Part shown: piece after piece, positions 24,425 to 36,300 of the stretch | Position numbering within the stretch: the first letter of the stretch is position 1 | How the letters are laid out: each line of letters starts with the position of its first letter | Assembly: GCA_030654395.1 (NCBI GenBank) | Contig: JAURXM010000034.1 | Coordinates: 1 to 54,475, forward strand | Source: Aquabacterium sp. | GTDB taxonomy: Bacteria; Pseudomonadota; Gammaproteobacteria; Burkholderiales; Burkholderiaceae_C | DNA length: 54,475 bases | Direction: 5' to 3' | Notes under the pieces: generated by a model | Databases searched by the model: none | What the model saw: only the letters and a program-made list of their open reading frames with translations | Told to the model about the DNA's origin: nothing | Made by a program: the position numbers and the translations under genes

Positions 24425-25849
24425 ATGAGTGAATCGGTTTTGTTACCCAATTACAGTGTGCCCAGCATTTCAGGTGAGATTTTATCTCGCTTGGATGTCA
24501 ATGGCCCCAGATACACCTCCTATCCGACTGCGGATCGGTTCGTTGAGGCCTATGGGCCGTCGCAGTATATGCAGGCGCTACAGCAGCGGGTTGAAGGGGG
24601 TGGGGCAGTTGGCGGTGCCGCCACGCCTTTGTCTGTGTATGTTCACATCCCGTTTTGTGAGTCGGTTTGTTATTACTGCGCGTGCAATAAGGTCATCACC
24701 AAGCACCACGAACGAGCGACCGAATACCTGCAGGCCTTGCGCACGGAGGTGGCGCTGGTCGTTGAGCAAATGGGGCACGGTCAGGCGCTGTCCCAATTGC
24801 ACTTCGGGGGGGGCAGTCCGACATTTTTGACGGATGACGAGTTGGAGGGGCTCTTGTCGACCTTGCAGTCGGCCTTTCGGTTTGTGCCCGGAGGCGAATA
24901 CTCGATCGAGATTGATCCCAGAACCATTGATGCAGGGCGGCTCAAACGCTTGGCCGCAATGGGCTTTAACCGCTTGAGCTTTGGCGTGCAGGACTTTGAT
25001 CCTCATGTGCAGCAGGCTGTGCACCGGGTTCAGCCCTTTGCTCAGGTTGCTGAGTTGATGGCAGCGGCACGCGCGGAGGGGTTTGAGTCCATCAATATGG
25101 ATCTGATCTATGGTTTGCCCAAGCAGTCACTGGAGAGCTTCCAGCGCACACTGTCTCAGGTGGTGAGCCTGCGGCCAGATCGCATTGCCTTGTATGCCTA
25201 CGCCCACTTGCCTCAGCGATTCAAGCCTCAGCGCCGCATTGATGCCAGTGCCTTGCCCAAAGCAGAGGACAAAATCGGCATGTTGTCGATGGCCATCAAT
25301 ACCTTTGGTGCTGACGGTTACGACTACATCGGTATGGATCACTTTGCCTTGCACAAGGACAGCTTGGCCGTTGCACGCCGCCAGGGGCGACTTCACCGTA
25401 ATTTCCAAGGCTACAGCACGCATCCAGACAGTGATTTGATTGGTTTGGGCGTGTCAGCCATTGGCCGGGTCGGCGCTCACTATTGTCAAAACGCCAAGAC
25501 GCTAGAAGATTACTACGACGCATTGCGACGGCGCGAGTTCCCTATCGTGCGCGGGCTGACTTTGTCGCGTGATGATTTGGTACGCAGAGCGGTCATCATG
25601 GCCGTGATGTGTCAGGGTAGGGTGGACATTGAGTCCATCGAGTTGGCGTATCTGATTGATTTCAGGCAATACTTCGCTGCTGAATTGCGTCAACTAGAGC
25701 CGCTCATTGAGTCGGGGTTGGTGCAGATGGAGGCGGATGGTGTTCGGGTTACAGCATTGGGTTGGTACTTTGTGCGGGCAGTGGCCATGGTTTTCGACCG
25801 ACACCTTCAGGCTGATAAAACGGTCGAACGTTTCTCACGCATCATCTGA
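24425..25849 (+). CDS. hemN: Oxygen-independent coproporphyrinogen III oxidase HemN
   Basis: This is a 474-residue radical-SAM enzyme that makes protoporphyrinogen IX for heme synthesis without O2. The CX3CX2CXC motif is at C78-C82-C85-C87 (CESVCYYCACNK), preceded by VYVHIPF. GGGSPTFL and the C-terminal HemN domain (GRVDIESIEL) are present, as is RYTSYPTADRF typical of true HemN rather than HemW. ATG 24425 was preferred over the upstream GTG. It is divergent from fnr and probably under its control, supplying heme for cbb3 oxidase in low oxygen. Confidence 0.96.
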   Translation: MSESVLLPNYSVPSISGEILSRLDVNGPRYTSYPTADRFVEAYGPSQYMQALQQRVEGGGAVGGAATPLSVYVHIPFCESVCYYCACNKVITKHHERATEYLQALRTEVALVVEQMGHGQALSQLHFGGGSPTFLTDDELEGLLSTLQSAFRFVPGGEYSIEIDPRTIDAGRLKRLAAMGFNRLSFGVQDFDPHVQQAVHRVQPFAQVAELMAAARAEGFESINMDLIYGLPKQSLESFQRTLSQVVSLRPDRIALYAYAHLPQRFKPQRRIDASALPKAEDKIGMLSMAINTFGADGYDYIGMDHFALHKDSLAVARRQGRLHRNFQGYSTHPDSDLIGLGVSAIGRVGAHYCQNAKTLEDYYDALRRREFPIVRGLTLSRDDLVRRAVIMAVMCQGRVDIESIELAYLIDFRQYFAAELRQLEPLIESGLVQMEADGVRVTALGWYFVRAVAMVFDRHLQADKTVERFSRII

Positions 25850-25873
25850 GCGACCTTTGTTGGCGGCTTGTGT

Positions 25874-26572
25874 ATGTTGTCTGGGCTGATTCTCACGGCC
25901 TTTTTGATGGGGGCAGGGGGGGCGCCGCATTGCGCAGCCATGTGCGGTGCGCCTTGTGCAGCGGCCTTGCCTCAGGGCATCCCGGTTGTCAGTTTGCTTG
26001 GGCGATGCGTGGGTTATGCCTTATTAGGCAGCATCGCTGCGGCCAGCTCCGGCATGGCGGCGCAATGGGGGCGTCAGATAGCCTTCATCCAGCCATTTTG
26101 GATTTTGTTGCAGGCCGGGGCCTTGGTGTTTGGCTTGTTGCTTTTGTTCAGGGGGCAGATGCCGGGGCAGTTGGATGCGGCAGGGCAAGAGGTTTACCGC
26201 AGCATGAGGGCTCGGATGGCTTCGTCTGCATGGGCGTCGAAGCCATTTTTTAGGCCTTTTTTGCCCTTTATGGCTGGCATGGCGTGGGCGATGTTGCCTT
26301 GCGGTTTGCTGTATGGAGCCGTGGTTGTGGCGGCATTGGCGCCATCGGCCTTGGGCGGTGCTTTGGTGATGTTGGCGTTTGCGGTGCCAAGTGCCGTGGG
26401 TGTGTGGGCCGCACCAGCCGTGCTGCGGCGCTTGATGCCCAATCAGATGACTGGCAGATGGGTTGACCCAAAGTGGGCGATCAGGTTGTCTGGCCTGATG
26501 TTGAGTTTGATGACAGCGTGGGCGCTTTACCACCAGCTGACGGCTCAGTGGCAGGCTTGGTGCGCGCCGTAA
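25874..26572 (+). CDS. TauE/SafE (DsbD_2-like) membrane protein, probable copper-linked factor
   Basis: This is a 232-residue, about 6-span inner-membrane protein of the DsbD_2/TauE-SafE subgroup. Paired cysteine motifs are visible: GGAPHCAAMCGAPC near residue 17 and MLPCGLLYG near 140. This subgroup often sits beside cbb3 genes and resembles copper-import proteins (CcoA is a different, MFS protein). It starts 24 bases after hemN, so it is likely co-transcribed. The sulfite name is probably wrong here; metal or thiol transport fits the cysteine motifs and the neighbours better. The start is ATG 25874. Confidence 0.8.
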   Translation: MLSGLILTAFLMGAGGAPHCAAMCGAPCAAALPQGIPVVSLLGRCVGYALLGSIAAASSGMAAQWGRQIAFIQPFWILLQAGALVFGLLLLFRGQMPGQLDAAGQEVYRSMRARMASSAWASKPFFRPFLPFMAGMAWAMLPCGLLYGAVVVAALAPSALGGALVMLAFAVPSAVGVWAAPAVLRRLMPNQMTGRWVDPKWAIRLSGLMLSLMTAWALYHQLTAQWQAWCAP

Positions 26573-26723
26573 GTGTTGCAAGACGATGTGATTTGACAAC
26601 CTATACCCGCAATCCCTGCTGTCTATGGTGTTTGTGTGGAAACCACTCGCGTAGAATCGGTTCAACTTTGCCGATATCCATGGCATCGTCTTTTACGGAA
26701 ACGCTAAACGCGGAGACCACAAC

Positions 26724-27977
<1,254 letters not shown>

Positions 27978-28011
27978 TCTTGTAGACGGTGCGCTTTAAG
28001 CGGCTGATACG

Positions 28012-28046
28012 AACCCCAAGCGCTTCATGCTCTTGGGGTTTTTTAT
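28012..28046 (+). terminator. Rho-independent terminator of icd
   Basis: AACCCCAAG (28012-28020) pairs with CTTGGGGTT (28032-28040) and is followed by TTTTATT. It ends just where the convergent sensor kinase gene stops. Confidence 0.9.
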
Positions 28047-29473
28047 TGAGCTGACGCACGAGGTAGCTTGATTTCAAAGGCGGTATCGCCCTCGTTTGAT
28101 CTGACCGATATCTCGCCGCCGTGGGCTTCTACGATGGATTTGACAATGGCCAGCCCCAAGCCTGCGCCATCACCATGGCGCTGTCTGGATGGGTCTGCAC
28201 GGTAGAAGCGATCGAAGAGGTGAGGCAGGTGTTCTGCCTTGACGGTGTCCCCAGGGTTGGAGACGGTGATGACGACCTCTTGTTGGTCTTGGTGGAGTGA
28301 CACGGTCACCGCTTGGCCACTGCTCGTATGGCGAATGGCGTTGGACAGCAGGTTGCTCAAGGTGCGCCGGAGCATCAAACGGTCACCTTGAACAGGTGAG
28401 ATCATGCCCCGCCGTGTCAGCTTGATATGACGCTCTTCTGATAAGGGTTCGAAGTACTCGAACAGGGCGTCCAGCTCGGCCGCGATGTCCACAGGTACAC
28501 GTTCTGGCTTGATCAGTTGGTTGTCTGTCTGTGCCAAGTACAACATGTCGCCAACCATTTTGGCCATGCGCTCGTATTCTTCTAAGTTTGAGTAAAGCAC
28601 TTCACGGTATTCATCGGCGCTGCGCGTTTGGGATAGCAGGACTTGGGTTTGCGTCGTCAGGTTGGTCACAGGGGTGCGCAGTTCGTGCGCGATGTCGGCA
28701 GAGAAATGGCTCAGGCGTTTGAAGTCGTGCTCGATGTGTTCCAGCATGGCGTTGAAGGAGCTCGCCAAGCCAGATAGCTCAATAGGGACTTGTTTGGGGT
28801 TCATGCGCAGATGAAGGCGGTCTGCGGAAATGCCTCGGATGCGCTGGCTCATCTCGCGCAGCGGCGCATGGCCACGGCGAACCGCCAGCCAAGTTGCACC
28901 GATGGCGAACAGGCCTGCCGCGGTCATGGCCAGCCAGACAGTGCGCCTAAAGCTCATCAGAAAATGCTCGTGAAAGCCTGTGGCTGTGGCCACGACGATG
29001 GTGTAGAGCGGCGTCGTACTTTGCTCAGCATGAAGGCGCACCACGGCGCCGCGGTAGGACTGATCCTGTTCTTGCCAGACGTGCAGCTTGTTGGCATCCA
29101 CGCCGGATGTGTCCGACTGTGTTTGCGCCAAGTGCGCCATCTTGGGGCCCGGTGTGGCAAACAAGGTGCGCCCTGAGCCATCGGTGACCAGGTAGTACAT
29201 GCCATGGTGACCGTTGACAGCGCCTGCCAGTCGCTGGGCGATGTCCCGTGAGGACCCCGCATCTGCTGCATCTGACGGGCCGGTCAGAGCCTCCTCCACG
29301 GAATGGGCCACCACTTCCAGTTCTTCCACATCTTGCTGGATGAAGTGCTGCTCGATCGAATTCTGGATGACCCAACCCAGCGCCAAAAAAACCACCGTGA
29401 TCGCGATGCCGATGGACACGGTCAGGCGCAGGGCGAGCGAGGCCGGTCGACGCTGTGCCACATCAGACACCAT
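28043..29473 (-). CDS. CusS-like heavy-metal sensor histidine kinase
   Basis: This is a 476-residue inner-membrane kinase of the heavy-metal sensor (CusS/CopS) family. Two membrane segments (about 15-38 and 180-198) enclose a periplasmic sensor domain. HAMP, then the phospho-acceptor [11 protein letters not shown] (His 263) and the ATPase domain ([30 protein letters not shown] in parts) follow. Its start overlaps the response regulator by 11 bases. With the CusR-like regulator and its box nearby, the signal is likely periplasmic Cu(I) or Ag(I). Confidence 0.9.
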   Translation of the reverse strand: MVSDVAQRRPASLALRLTVSIGIAITVVFLALGWVIQNSIEQHFIQQDVEELEVVAHSVEEALTGPSDAADAGSSRDIAQRLAGAVNGHHGMYYLVTDGSGRTLFATPGPKMAHLAQTQSDTSGVDANKLHVWQEQDQSYRGAVVRLHAEQSTTPLYTIVVATATGFHEHFLMSFRRTVWLAMTAAGLFAIGATWLAVRRGHAPLREMSQRIRGISADRLHLRMNPKQVPIELSGLASSFNAMLEHIEHDFKRLSHFSADIAHELRTPVTNLTTQTQVLLSQTRSADEYREVLYSNLEEYERMAKMVGDMLYLAQTDNQLIKPERVPVDIAAELDALFEYFEPLSEERHIKLTRRGMISPVQGDRLMLRRTLSNLLSNAIRHTSSGQAVTVSLHQDQQEVVITVSNPGDTVKAEHLPHLFDRFYRADPSRQRHGDGAGLGLAIVKSIVEAHGGEISVRSNEGDTAFEIKLPRASAQ

Positions 29474-30146
29474 GGGGTGCTTCCAAGCTGTAGCCCATGC
29501 CGCGAACGGTGCGAATCAATTTGGGCTCGAACTCCTCATCTATTTTGGCTCGCAAACGGCGGATGGCCACGTCGATGACGTTGGTGTCGCTGTCAAAATT
29601 CATGTCCCAGACTTGGGATGCGATCAAAGAGCGCGGCAGGACTTCGCCTTGTCGGCGAACCAGTAACTCCAGCAGTGAGAACTCCTTGCCCGTGAGGTTG
29701 ATGCGCACCGTGCCTCGCATAGCGCGGCGCTTGGCTAAGTCCAAGACGAGGTCTGCCACTTGCAGGCGATCTGACTGGACGGGGGTGCTGCCTCGCCGTA
29801 TCAGTGTGCGCACGCGCGCCAGCAACTCGGCAAAAGCAAAGGGTTTGACAAGGTAGTCGTCGGCGCCCAGCTCTAGGCCCTTGACGCGGTCTGCCACGCT
29901 GTCTCTGGCGGTTAAAAAGAGCACGGGCGTTTGTTTGCCCGCTTCACGCAGGGCCTGCAAGATGCGCCATCCGTCCACATCGGGCAACATCACGTCGAGC
30001 ATGATGAGGTCATAGGCTTCGGTCATGGCCAAGTGGTGGCCGTCTAGCCCTGTGCGTGCCAGATCCACGACAAAGCCGGCTTCCATCAGCCCTTGCCTGA
30101 GGTAGTCAGCGGTTTTGCTTTCATCCTCGACGATGAGTAATTTCAC
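29463..30146 (-). CDS. CusR/CopR-like OmpR-family response regulator
   Basis: This is a 227-residue regulator with a receiver domain (acidic pair ED, phospho-acceptor Asp 51 in [12 protein letters not shown], Lys in LVKPF) and a winged-helix DNA-binding domain ([20 protein letters not shown], in parts). I chose the GTG at 30146 because [16 protein letters not shown] is the standard start and AAGGG lies 6 bases upstream; the longer frame adds a non-homologous leader. Two copies of its expected operator ATGAC-N6-GTCAT lie in the window (30231, 36943). It is divergent from the efflux operon. Confidence 0.92.
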   Translation of the reverse strand: MKLLIVEDESKTADYLRQGLMEAGFVVDLARTGLDGHHLAMTEAYDLIMLDVMLPDVDGWRILQALREAGKQTPVLFLTARDSVADRVKGLELGADDYLVKPFAFAELLARVRTLIRRGSTPVQSDRLQVADLVLDLAKRRAMRGTVRINLTGKEFSLLELLVRRQGEVLPRSLIASQVWDMNFDSDTNVIDVAIRRLRAKIDEEFEPKLIRTVRGMGYSLEAPHGV

Positions 30147-30230
30147 TTTGGCCCTTCTCTGCAACACACAGATCACCGATGCGACCTGTGCACTGTAGCG
30201 AACAGGGGCTGTCTGTCAGATGATCTGAAC

Positions 30231-30246
30231 ATGACGATATTGTCAT
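30231..30246. promoter_or_regulatory. CusR-box-like operator ATGAC-N6-GTCAT (copy 1)
   Basis: Perfect 5-bp arms flank gatatt. The core equals the E. coli CusR box (AAAATGACAANNTTGTCATTTT has the same arms and spacing). It lies in the 177-base gap between the regulator gene and the divergent efflux operon, so it can serve both. Confidence 0.8.
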
Positions 30247-30323
30247 CTTTGGGTCACTCGTTTGTTGGGTGTGATCGCGCATGATTGCAGCATGTTGAAT
30301 CAAATACCGTGGAAGTACTGGAC

Positions 30324-31571
30324 ATGCTGAGTCAGCGCAGACATGCCCCCGTTGCTTGGGTGGTCGGCTTGTTGATGGGTCTGAGCTTGGTGCACAAGGC
30401 GCAGGCGCAGGTGCCAACCGAGACGCTGGCCCAGGCCTTGGATGCTGCGTGGACGCGATCGCCTCATGCTGTCGCCTTGCGCGCCAGACAAGATGAAACT
30501 CAGGCAGGCTTGGAGCTGGCACGAGGCTTGACGCCGGGGCCTGCATCTGTGTCAGTCAACCACTTGAACGACCGGCTCAATCAGAACATCGGGCGCAGGG
30601 AATGGGAGTTTGAGGTGAGTACGCCGCTTTGGTTGCCAGGCCAAAAGCGTGTGCGTGCGTCCTTGGCAGAAAACGTCGCCATCGAATTGGATGTCAGGCA
30701 TGCCAGCTTGAAGCTGCAAATGGCTGCAGAGGTGCGTGAGGCATGGTGGCGGGTGGCTGCAGCACGCGACGCCGCCGCGCTGGCACACCAACGGCTGGAC
30801 ACCGCGCAAGAGCTGGAAGGTAGCGTGATGCGCCGATTTAAGACAGGCGATCTGGCCCGTGTGGATGCCAATTTGGTTAAGGCCGAGCGTCTGACGGCAC
30901 AGGCCGAGCTGCTTGATGCAGAGGGTGGCTTGCAACAAGCGATGCAGGGTTATCGCGTTCTGATGGGTGAGGATGCACCGGCAGCACTTCCGGCTGAGCA
31001 CGCGCAGCCTCAGGCACTAGAGGCCTTGTCCACAGCTTACCTCGTTCACCCCCAAGTGCGCGCCTTACAGGCCCTCACCGAGGTGGCTCAAAGCCGTCTG
31101 GCCGTGGTGGATGCCAGTCAGCGCGAGGCACCCGAGTTGGCTGTGAGGTGGGCCACGCAACGTGGCGACGGGATGACGCCCTATGACCAAGCCGTTGGTG
31201 TGAAGCTGACGATCCCTTTGTCATCCGGTGGGCGTGTGCGTCAGGATGGCGCGGCTGCGCAAGCCGAACTGGCGCAAGCGGAAGCCGCGTTGATGCTGGC
31301 TCAAACCAGTACGCAGCAAGAGGTGATCAGAGCGCAAAGCGAGTTGGACATCGCCCTGCGGCAGGTGGTCATGGCGCAAGAGCGTCAGGCCTTGACCACG
31401 GATAACTTGACTCTGGCTCAGCGTTCATTCTCAGTGGGTGAATCTGATCTGCCCACTTTGATGCGGGCCCGTGCTGCCTCGCATGAAGCGCAGGCCTGGT
31501 TCAAACGTCAAGAGACGGCCCATGCTTTGGCGCAGTCTCGACTTCTTCAAGCCCAAGGGGTATTGCCGTGA
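30324..31571 (+). CDS. TolC/CusC-like efflux outer-membrane factor
   Basis: This is a 415-residue outer-membrane channel component. A signal peptide ends at KAQAQ. Two long heptad-rich repeats of the TolC fold are visible (LAQALDAAWTRSPHAVALRARQ at the start of the first; LVHPQVRALQALTEVAQSRLAVV at the second, each given in part), with alanine- and glutamine-rich coiled coils in between. ATG 30324 with GGAAG 9 bases upstream was chosen; the open frame extends to 30285. It overlaps the next gene by 4 bases. It would form the outer channel for the HME-RND pump. Confidence 0.87.
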   Translation: MLSQRRHAPVAWVVGLLMGLSLVHKAQAQVPTETLAQALDAAWTRSPHAVALRARQDETQAGLELARGLTPGPASVSVNHLNDRLNQNIGRREWEFEVSTPLWLPGQKRVRASLAENVAIELDVRHASLKLQMAAEVREAWWRVAAARDAAALAHQRLDTAQELEGSVMRRFKTGDLARVDANLVKAERLTAQAELLDAEGGLQQAMQGYRVLMGEDAPAALPAEHAQPQALEALSTAYLVHPQVRALQALTEVAQSRLAVVDASQREAPELAVRWATQRGDGMTPYDQAVGVKLTIPLSSGGRVRQDGAAAQAELAQAEAALMLAQTSTQQEVIRAQSELDIALRQVVMAQERQALTTDNLTLAQRSFSVGESDLPTLMRARAASHEAQAWFKRQETAHALAQSRLLQAQGVLP

Positions 31572-32119
31572 GAAGAACATGGATTGCTTGCGCGTTCGCA
31601 TGGAGCGCGCTGACGGCGGGTGCCCATGGCGGCGAAGACCATGGCGCGGCAGCTACTGCGCCGATTCAGGTGGGGCTGGCACCGCGCGCTGCGGCACAGA
31701 CAGATGATTTCGAGCTGGTGATGGTGTTGACGGGTGCTCAGGCCTCAGGTGCGCCCGTGTTGACGCTGTACTTGGACCGCTTTGCCACTAATGTCCCTGT
31801 TGCTGGTGCCACGGTCGAAGTGGAGAGCGGCGCGTTCAAGGCCATGGCCAAGCAGGTCGAGCCGGGTGTGTACACCGTTGCTGGCGCGGCCTTTGCCAAG
31901 CCGGGGCGCTATCCACTGACGGTCTCAGTGCAGACCGACGAAGGGGCCGATTTGCTCGAAGCTTCACTGCAGCACGAGGCCCATCAGGCCGCAGCGCCTG
32001 CTTCCGATTCTGTTTGGCGCAAGTGGCGGGGCTGGGCCTTTGGCACGGTCTTGGTGCTGGTCATCGCCGGATGGGCTTGGCGCCGTCGCAGCCCCGGTAT
32101 CTCATCGATTAAAGGCTGA
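31568..32119 (+). CDS. Exported, C-terminally anchored Ig-like protein of the efflux operon
   Basis: There is no firm family. This 183-residue protein (GTG start, overlapping the previous stop) has a signal peptide, a mature start with AHGGEDHG, one beta-sandwich domain (FELVMVLTG ... VPVAGATVEVESG ... RYPLTVSVQ), and a C-terminal membrane segment with an RRR tail (about 155-178). It would sit in the periplasm tethered to the inner membrane. Its domain aligns by eye with the 36428 protein (ELV-V-T, then AGAT). Probably a metal-binding or adaptor-assisting factor, inferred from context only. Confidence 0.75.
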   Translation: MRRTWIACAFAWSALTAGAHGGEDHGAAATAPIQVGLAPRAAAQTDDFELVMVLTGAQASGAPVLTLYLDRFATNVPVAGATVEVESGAFKAMAKQVEPGVYTVAGAAFAKPGRYPLTVSVQTDEGADLLEASLQHEAHQAAAPASDSVWRKWRGWAFGTVLVLVIAGWAWRRRSPGISSIKG

Positions 32120-32123
32120 GCAC

Positions 32124-33269
32124 ATGAAGATGTCTTTCACTTATGCAGCACTGGCCATCATGGTCACAGCAGTGCTTGCGCCGACTGCACACGCCCATGG
32201 CGACGAAGACCACGGGGATGCCAAGGCCAAGGCCAAAGCCGTGACCGTGGTTGGCATGGTGGCCTCATCGGATGTCAGCGCGCCTCAGCGCCAACCTGAT
32301 GGGAGTCTGTGGGTGCCCAAGGCCGTGCAGCATCGACTCGGTATCCAGACGCTGCTGGCGCAAATTCAAAGCCATGCCGTGTCCGTTGAGTTCAATGGCC
32401 GGGTACTGCCAGACCCGAACACAGGAGGCCGCGTACAGGCCATGCAAGGCGGGCGCATTGAGCCTGGTCCACAAGGCTTGCCGGTGTTGGGTCAAGCTGT
32501 GGTCAAGGGGCAGGTGCTGGCTTTTCTGCGTCCAGCGGCAAGCAGTCTAGACAGGGGCAATCAGCAGTCGGACTTGGCTGAACTGGATGCGCAATATGCT
32601 GTGGCCGAGCGCAAGCTGGCCCGCTATGAGCAACTGGAAGGCGCTGTGCCTCAGAAGGACATCGAAGCCGCGCGGTATGAGCGTGATGCCCTCAAAAAGC
32701 GCCGCGCTGCGATCAGTGCCAGCTTCAGTTCATCAGAAGCATTGGTGTCGCCCGTGACAGGCACGGTGGTGGCGTCCAGTGTGGTCATCGGTCAGGTGGT
32801 AGATGCCAAAGATGTGCTCTTTGAGGTGGTGAACCCGGCTCGGTTGGTGGTGGAGGCGCTGGCCTATGACGCCACACTCACGCAAGGCTTGAGCCAAGCC
32901 AGTGCCGCTATACTTGGGGGGATGCTGGCTTTGCAGTTCATCGGCGGCGGACGCCAGTTGCGTGATCAGGCCATGCCCTTGTTGTTTCGGGTGATACGGG
33001 CTGATGCCCCCTTGGCCATCGGGCAGACGCTCAAGGTCACGGCCAAGACGGCGCGTACCGTTCAGGGTGTGGCTGTCCCTCAGTCTGCCTTGGGGCGCAA
33101 TGCAGCCGGGGATGCCGTGGTCTGGTTGCACCAAGGGCCTGAGCAATTTGCAACCCGCGTGGTGCGCACACAAGCCTTGGATGCGCGCACTGTGGTGGTG
33201 ACCTCAGGTCTGCATGCACGTGACCGTGTGGTGACCGAAGGTGCCAGCTTACTGGCCCAAGTGCGCTGA
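32124..33269 (+). CDS. Periplasmic adaptor (CusB/CzcB-like membrane fusion protein)
   Basis: This 381-residue exported adaptor links the RND pump to the outer-membrane channel. A signal peptide ends at AHAHG; the mature protein begins HGDEDHGDAKAKAKA, a likely metal-binding segment. Adaptor features follow: SVEFNGRVLPDPNTGGRVQAMQGG in parts, a short alpha-hairpin (LAELDAQYAVAERKLARYEQ), lipoyl half-motif SPVTGTVVASSVVIGQVV, and beta-barrel plus C-terminal region. ATG 32124 was chosen because the longer frame lacks a signal peptide. It follows the small anchored protein by 4 bases. Confidence 0.88.
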   Translation: MKMSFTYAALAIMVTAVLAPTAHAHGDEDHGDAKAKAKAVTVVGMVASSDVSAPQRQPDGSLWVPKAVQHRLGIQTLLAQIQSHAVSVEFNGRVLPDPNTGGRVQAMQGGRIEPGPQGLPVLGQAVVKGQVLAFLRPAASSLDRGNQQSDLAELDAQYAVAERKLARYEQLEGAVPQKDIEAARYERDALKKRRAAISASFSSSEALVSPVTGTVVASSVVIGQVVDAKDVLFEVVNPARLVVEALAYDATLTQGLSQASAAILGGMLALQFIGGGRQLRDQAMPLLFRVIRADAPLAIGQTLKVTAKTARTVQGVAVPQSALGRNAAGDAVVWLHQGPEQFATRVVRTQALDARTVVVTSGLHARDRVVTEGASLLAQVR

Positions 33270-33303
33270 CGTCTTACCTATTCACACACTCAAGGTACGC
33301 ACC

Positions 33304-36300
33304 GTGTTTGACTACCTGATCCACACCAGCCTGAGGCAACGCCTGCTTGTTCTGGTCGTCTCGCTGCTGCTGGTGCTCTACGGCGTGCTGACAGTGCGCC
33401 AGATGCCGGTTGACGTCTTCCCTGACCTCAACAAGCCCACCGTCACCTTGATGACCGAAGCCGGTGGCATGGCCCCAGAAGAGGTTGAGCAGCTCGTGAC
33501 CTTGCCGGTTGAGTCCAGCATGAACGGCATGCCTGGCGTGACCCGGGTGCGTTCGGTCTCTGGCATTGGGCTGTCGGTGGTCAACGTCGAGTTCGACTGG
33601 GGCACCGACATCTACCGCAACCGCCAGCAGGTCAGCGAGCGTTTGAACCTCGTACGTGACCAGTTGCCGCCCGGCACCGTGCCGCAGCTGGGTCCGATCT
33701 CTTCCATCATGGGCGAGATCCTGTTGATCGCCTTGCCAGCCGACCCCGCACAGGTCAGCCCGATGCAGGTGCGCGAATACGCCGACTGGGTGATGCGCCC
33801 CCGCTTGCTGACCATTCCAGGTGTGGCTCAGGTCATCCCGATTGGCGGCGAGGTGCGCCAGTACCGTGTCGAGCTCAAGCCAGAGCAACTTCAAGCCTTG
33901 GGTGTGGATCGAGAGCTGTTGGTCAAAGCCCTGCAGGGCTTTGGCGCCAACACCAGCGGTGGTTTTCTGGAGGCCAATGGCCGCGAGTACCTGATCCGCC
34001 AGATTGGCCGAACCAGTCGCATTGAAGACCTGCAAAACTTGGTGGTGACGGTGCGCAGCGGGCAGCCCATTTTGCTCAAACAACTGGCTGATGTGAAGGT
34101 GGCTGCGGCCACCAAACGTGGGGACGCCAGCTACAAGGGCAAACCTGCTGTCATCCTGTCTGTGCAGAAGCAGCCCAGCGCCGACAGCGTGACCGTCACA
34201 CGCGAGGTGGAGCGGGCCATGGTTGATCTGGCCAAGGCTCGCCCGCATGGGCTGGCTGCACCCCAGTTCTTGTTCAAACAGGCCGACTTCATTGAGCACT
34301 CGGTGAACAATGTCGAAGAGGCCTTGCGCGACGGCGCCATTTTGGTGGCCGTGGTGTTGTTCCTCTTCTTGCTCAATGTGCGCACCACGGTGATCTCGCT
34401 GATGGCGATTCCGCTGTCTCTGTTGGTGACCGCGCTGGTGTTCCATTACATGGGCCTGTCGATCAACACCATGACACTGGGTGGTCTGGCCATCGCCATT
34501 GGTGAACTGGTGGACGACGCCGTGGTGGGTGTTGAAAATGTGTTGCGCCGTCTGAGGCTCAACCAGGCCTTGCCCACGCCGCGCCCAGTCATCGAGGTCA
34601 TTGCACACGCCACGCTGGAGGTGCGCTCGGCCATCGTGTACGCCACGCTGATCATCGTGTTGGTGTTCGTGCCGCTGTTCGTGTTGCCGGGCATAGAGGG
34701 GCGGTTGTTCACGCCATTGGGCTTGGCCTACATCGTGTCCATCCTGGTCAGTATGCTGGTGTCGGTCACGCTCACGCCCGTGATGGCCTACTACCTGCTG
34801 CCCAAGCTCAAGCTGGAAGGCCACGGCGACAGCCCCTTGGTGCGTTGGCTCAAGCGCGGCGACACGCGTTTGCTGAATTGGTCTTTCCAGCACAGCCGCA
34901 CCTTGCTGTCGATCGCGGCTGTGGCCGTGGTGCTGGCCGCGGTGTCCCTGGTCTGGATGCCACGCGCCTTCCTGCCACCCTTCAACGAGGGCACGCTCAC
35001 GGTCAGTTTGCTGCTCAACCCGGGTACCTCGCTGGCCGAATCCAACCGAATCGGCACCATGGCCGAGCAGATCATGGCCGGCGTGCCTGAAGTGACGCAG
35101 GTGGGGCGCCGCACAGGCCGTGCCGAGCTGGACGAGCACGCCGAAGGGGTGCACTCATCTGAGATGGATGTGGATCTGAAGGCCTCGGCCCGCTCGCGTG
35201 AAGAGATCATCGCGGATCTGCGCACACGCTTGGCTGTGTTGCCTGCTGTCAGCAATGTGGGGCAGCCTATTTCACACCGTCTGGATCACCTGCTGTCGGG
35301 TGTGCGCGCCCAGATCGCCTTGAAGATTTATGGCGATGACTTGGATACCTTGCGTGGCTTGGCTGGCGACATGCAGTCTAGGCTCAGTCGCATCCCCGGT
35401 ATCACCGACCTTCAGGTCGACAAGCAGGTACTGATCCCGCAAGTCAAGATCCGCATTGACTACGATCAGGCCGCTCGTCTGGGTGTGGCGCCGGGCACCT
35501 TGCTGCGGTCTTTGCAGGAGATGATCGAGGGCGAGCGCATCACGCAGATCGTCGAAGGCAACCGGCGCTTTGACCTGCTGGTGCGTTTGCCCGACAGCCA
35601 GCGCGGCGCAACCGACCTGGCCAACTTGCTGATCGAGACGCCCAACGGCCGCGTGCCCCTGTCCCAATTGGCTCAGATCGAGGACGCAGATGGACCCAAT
35701 CAGATCAACCGCGAGAACGCACGCCGCCGCATCGTGATCTCGGCCAACACCGATGGGCGAGACTTGGCCGAGGTGGTGACGGCCATCCGTGCGGAGATCG
35801 CGTCGAAGTCTTTGCCCGAGGGCTACTTCACGGCGCTGGAGGGCCAATTCCAGGCCCAGGAGCAAGCGGCCCAGCTCATGGCGCTGCTGGCTGTTATCTC
35901 GCTGGTGCTGATCTTCATGGTGCTGTACAGCCGCTATCAATCAGTGGTGCTCGTGGCGATCATCATGGGCAACATCCCGCTGGCTTTGGTGGGCAGCGTG
36001 GCGGCCTTGTGGATATCGGGGCAAGCCTTGTCGGTGGCCGCGCTGGTGGGCTTTATCACGCTCACCGGCATCGCTACACGCAACGGTATCCTTAAGATCA
36101 GCCACTACATCAACTTGTGTGCGCTAGAGGGCGATCAGTTTGGTCAAGCCATGATTGTGCGCGGCTCGCTGGAGCGCCTGACGCCCGTGCTGATGACAGC
36201 ACTGGTGGCGGCGTTCGCACTGGTGCCGCTGCTGCTGTCGGCCGACGCGCCGGGTAAAGAGGTGCTGCACCCGGTGGCCGTGGTGATCTTCGGTGGGTTG

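Noticed and set aside
33274..35154. Long open frame (626 codons) on the minus strand, opposite the RND gene
   Set aside because: His/Gln/Arg-rich translation typical of the antisense frame of a GC-rich gene; the RND protein on the other strand is unmistakable.
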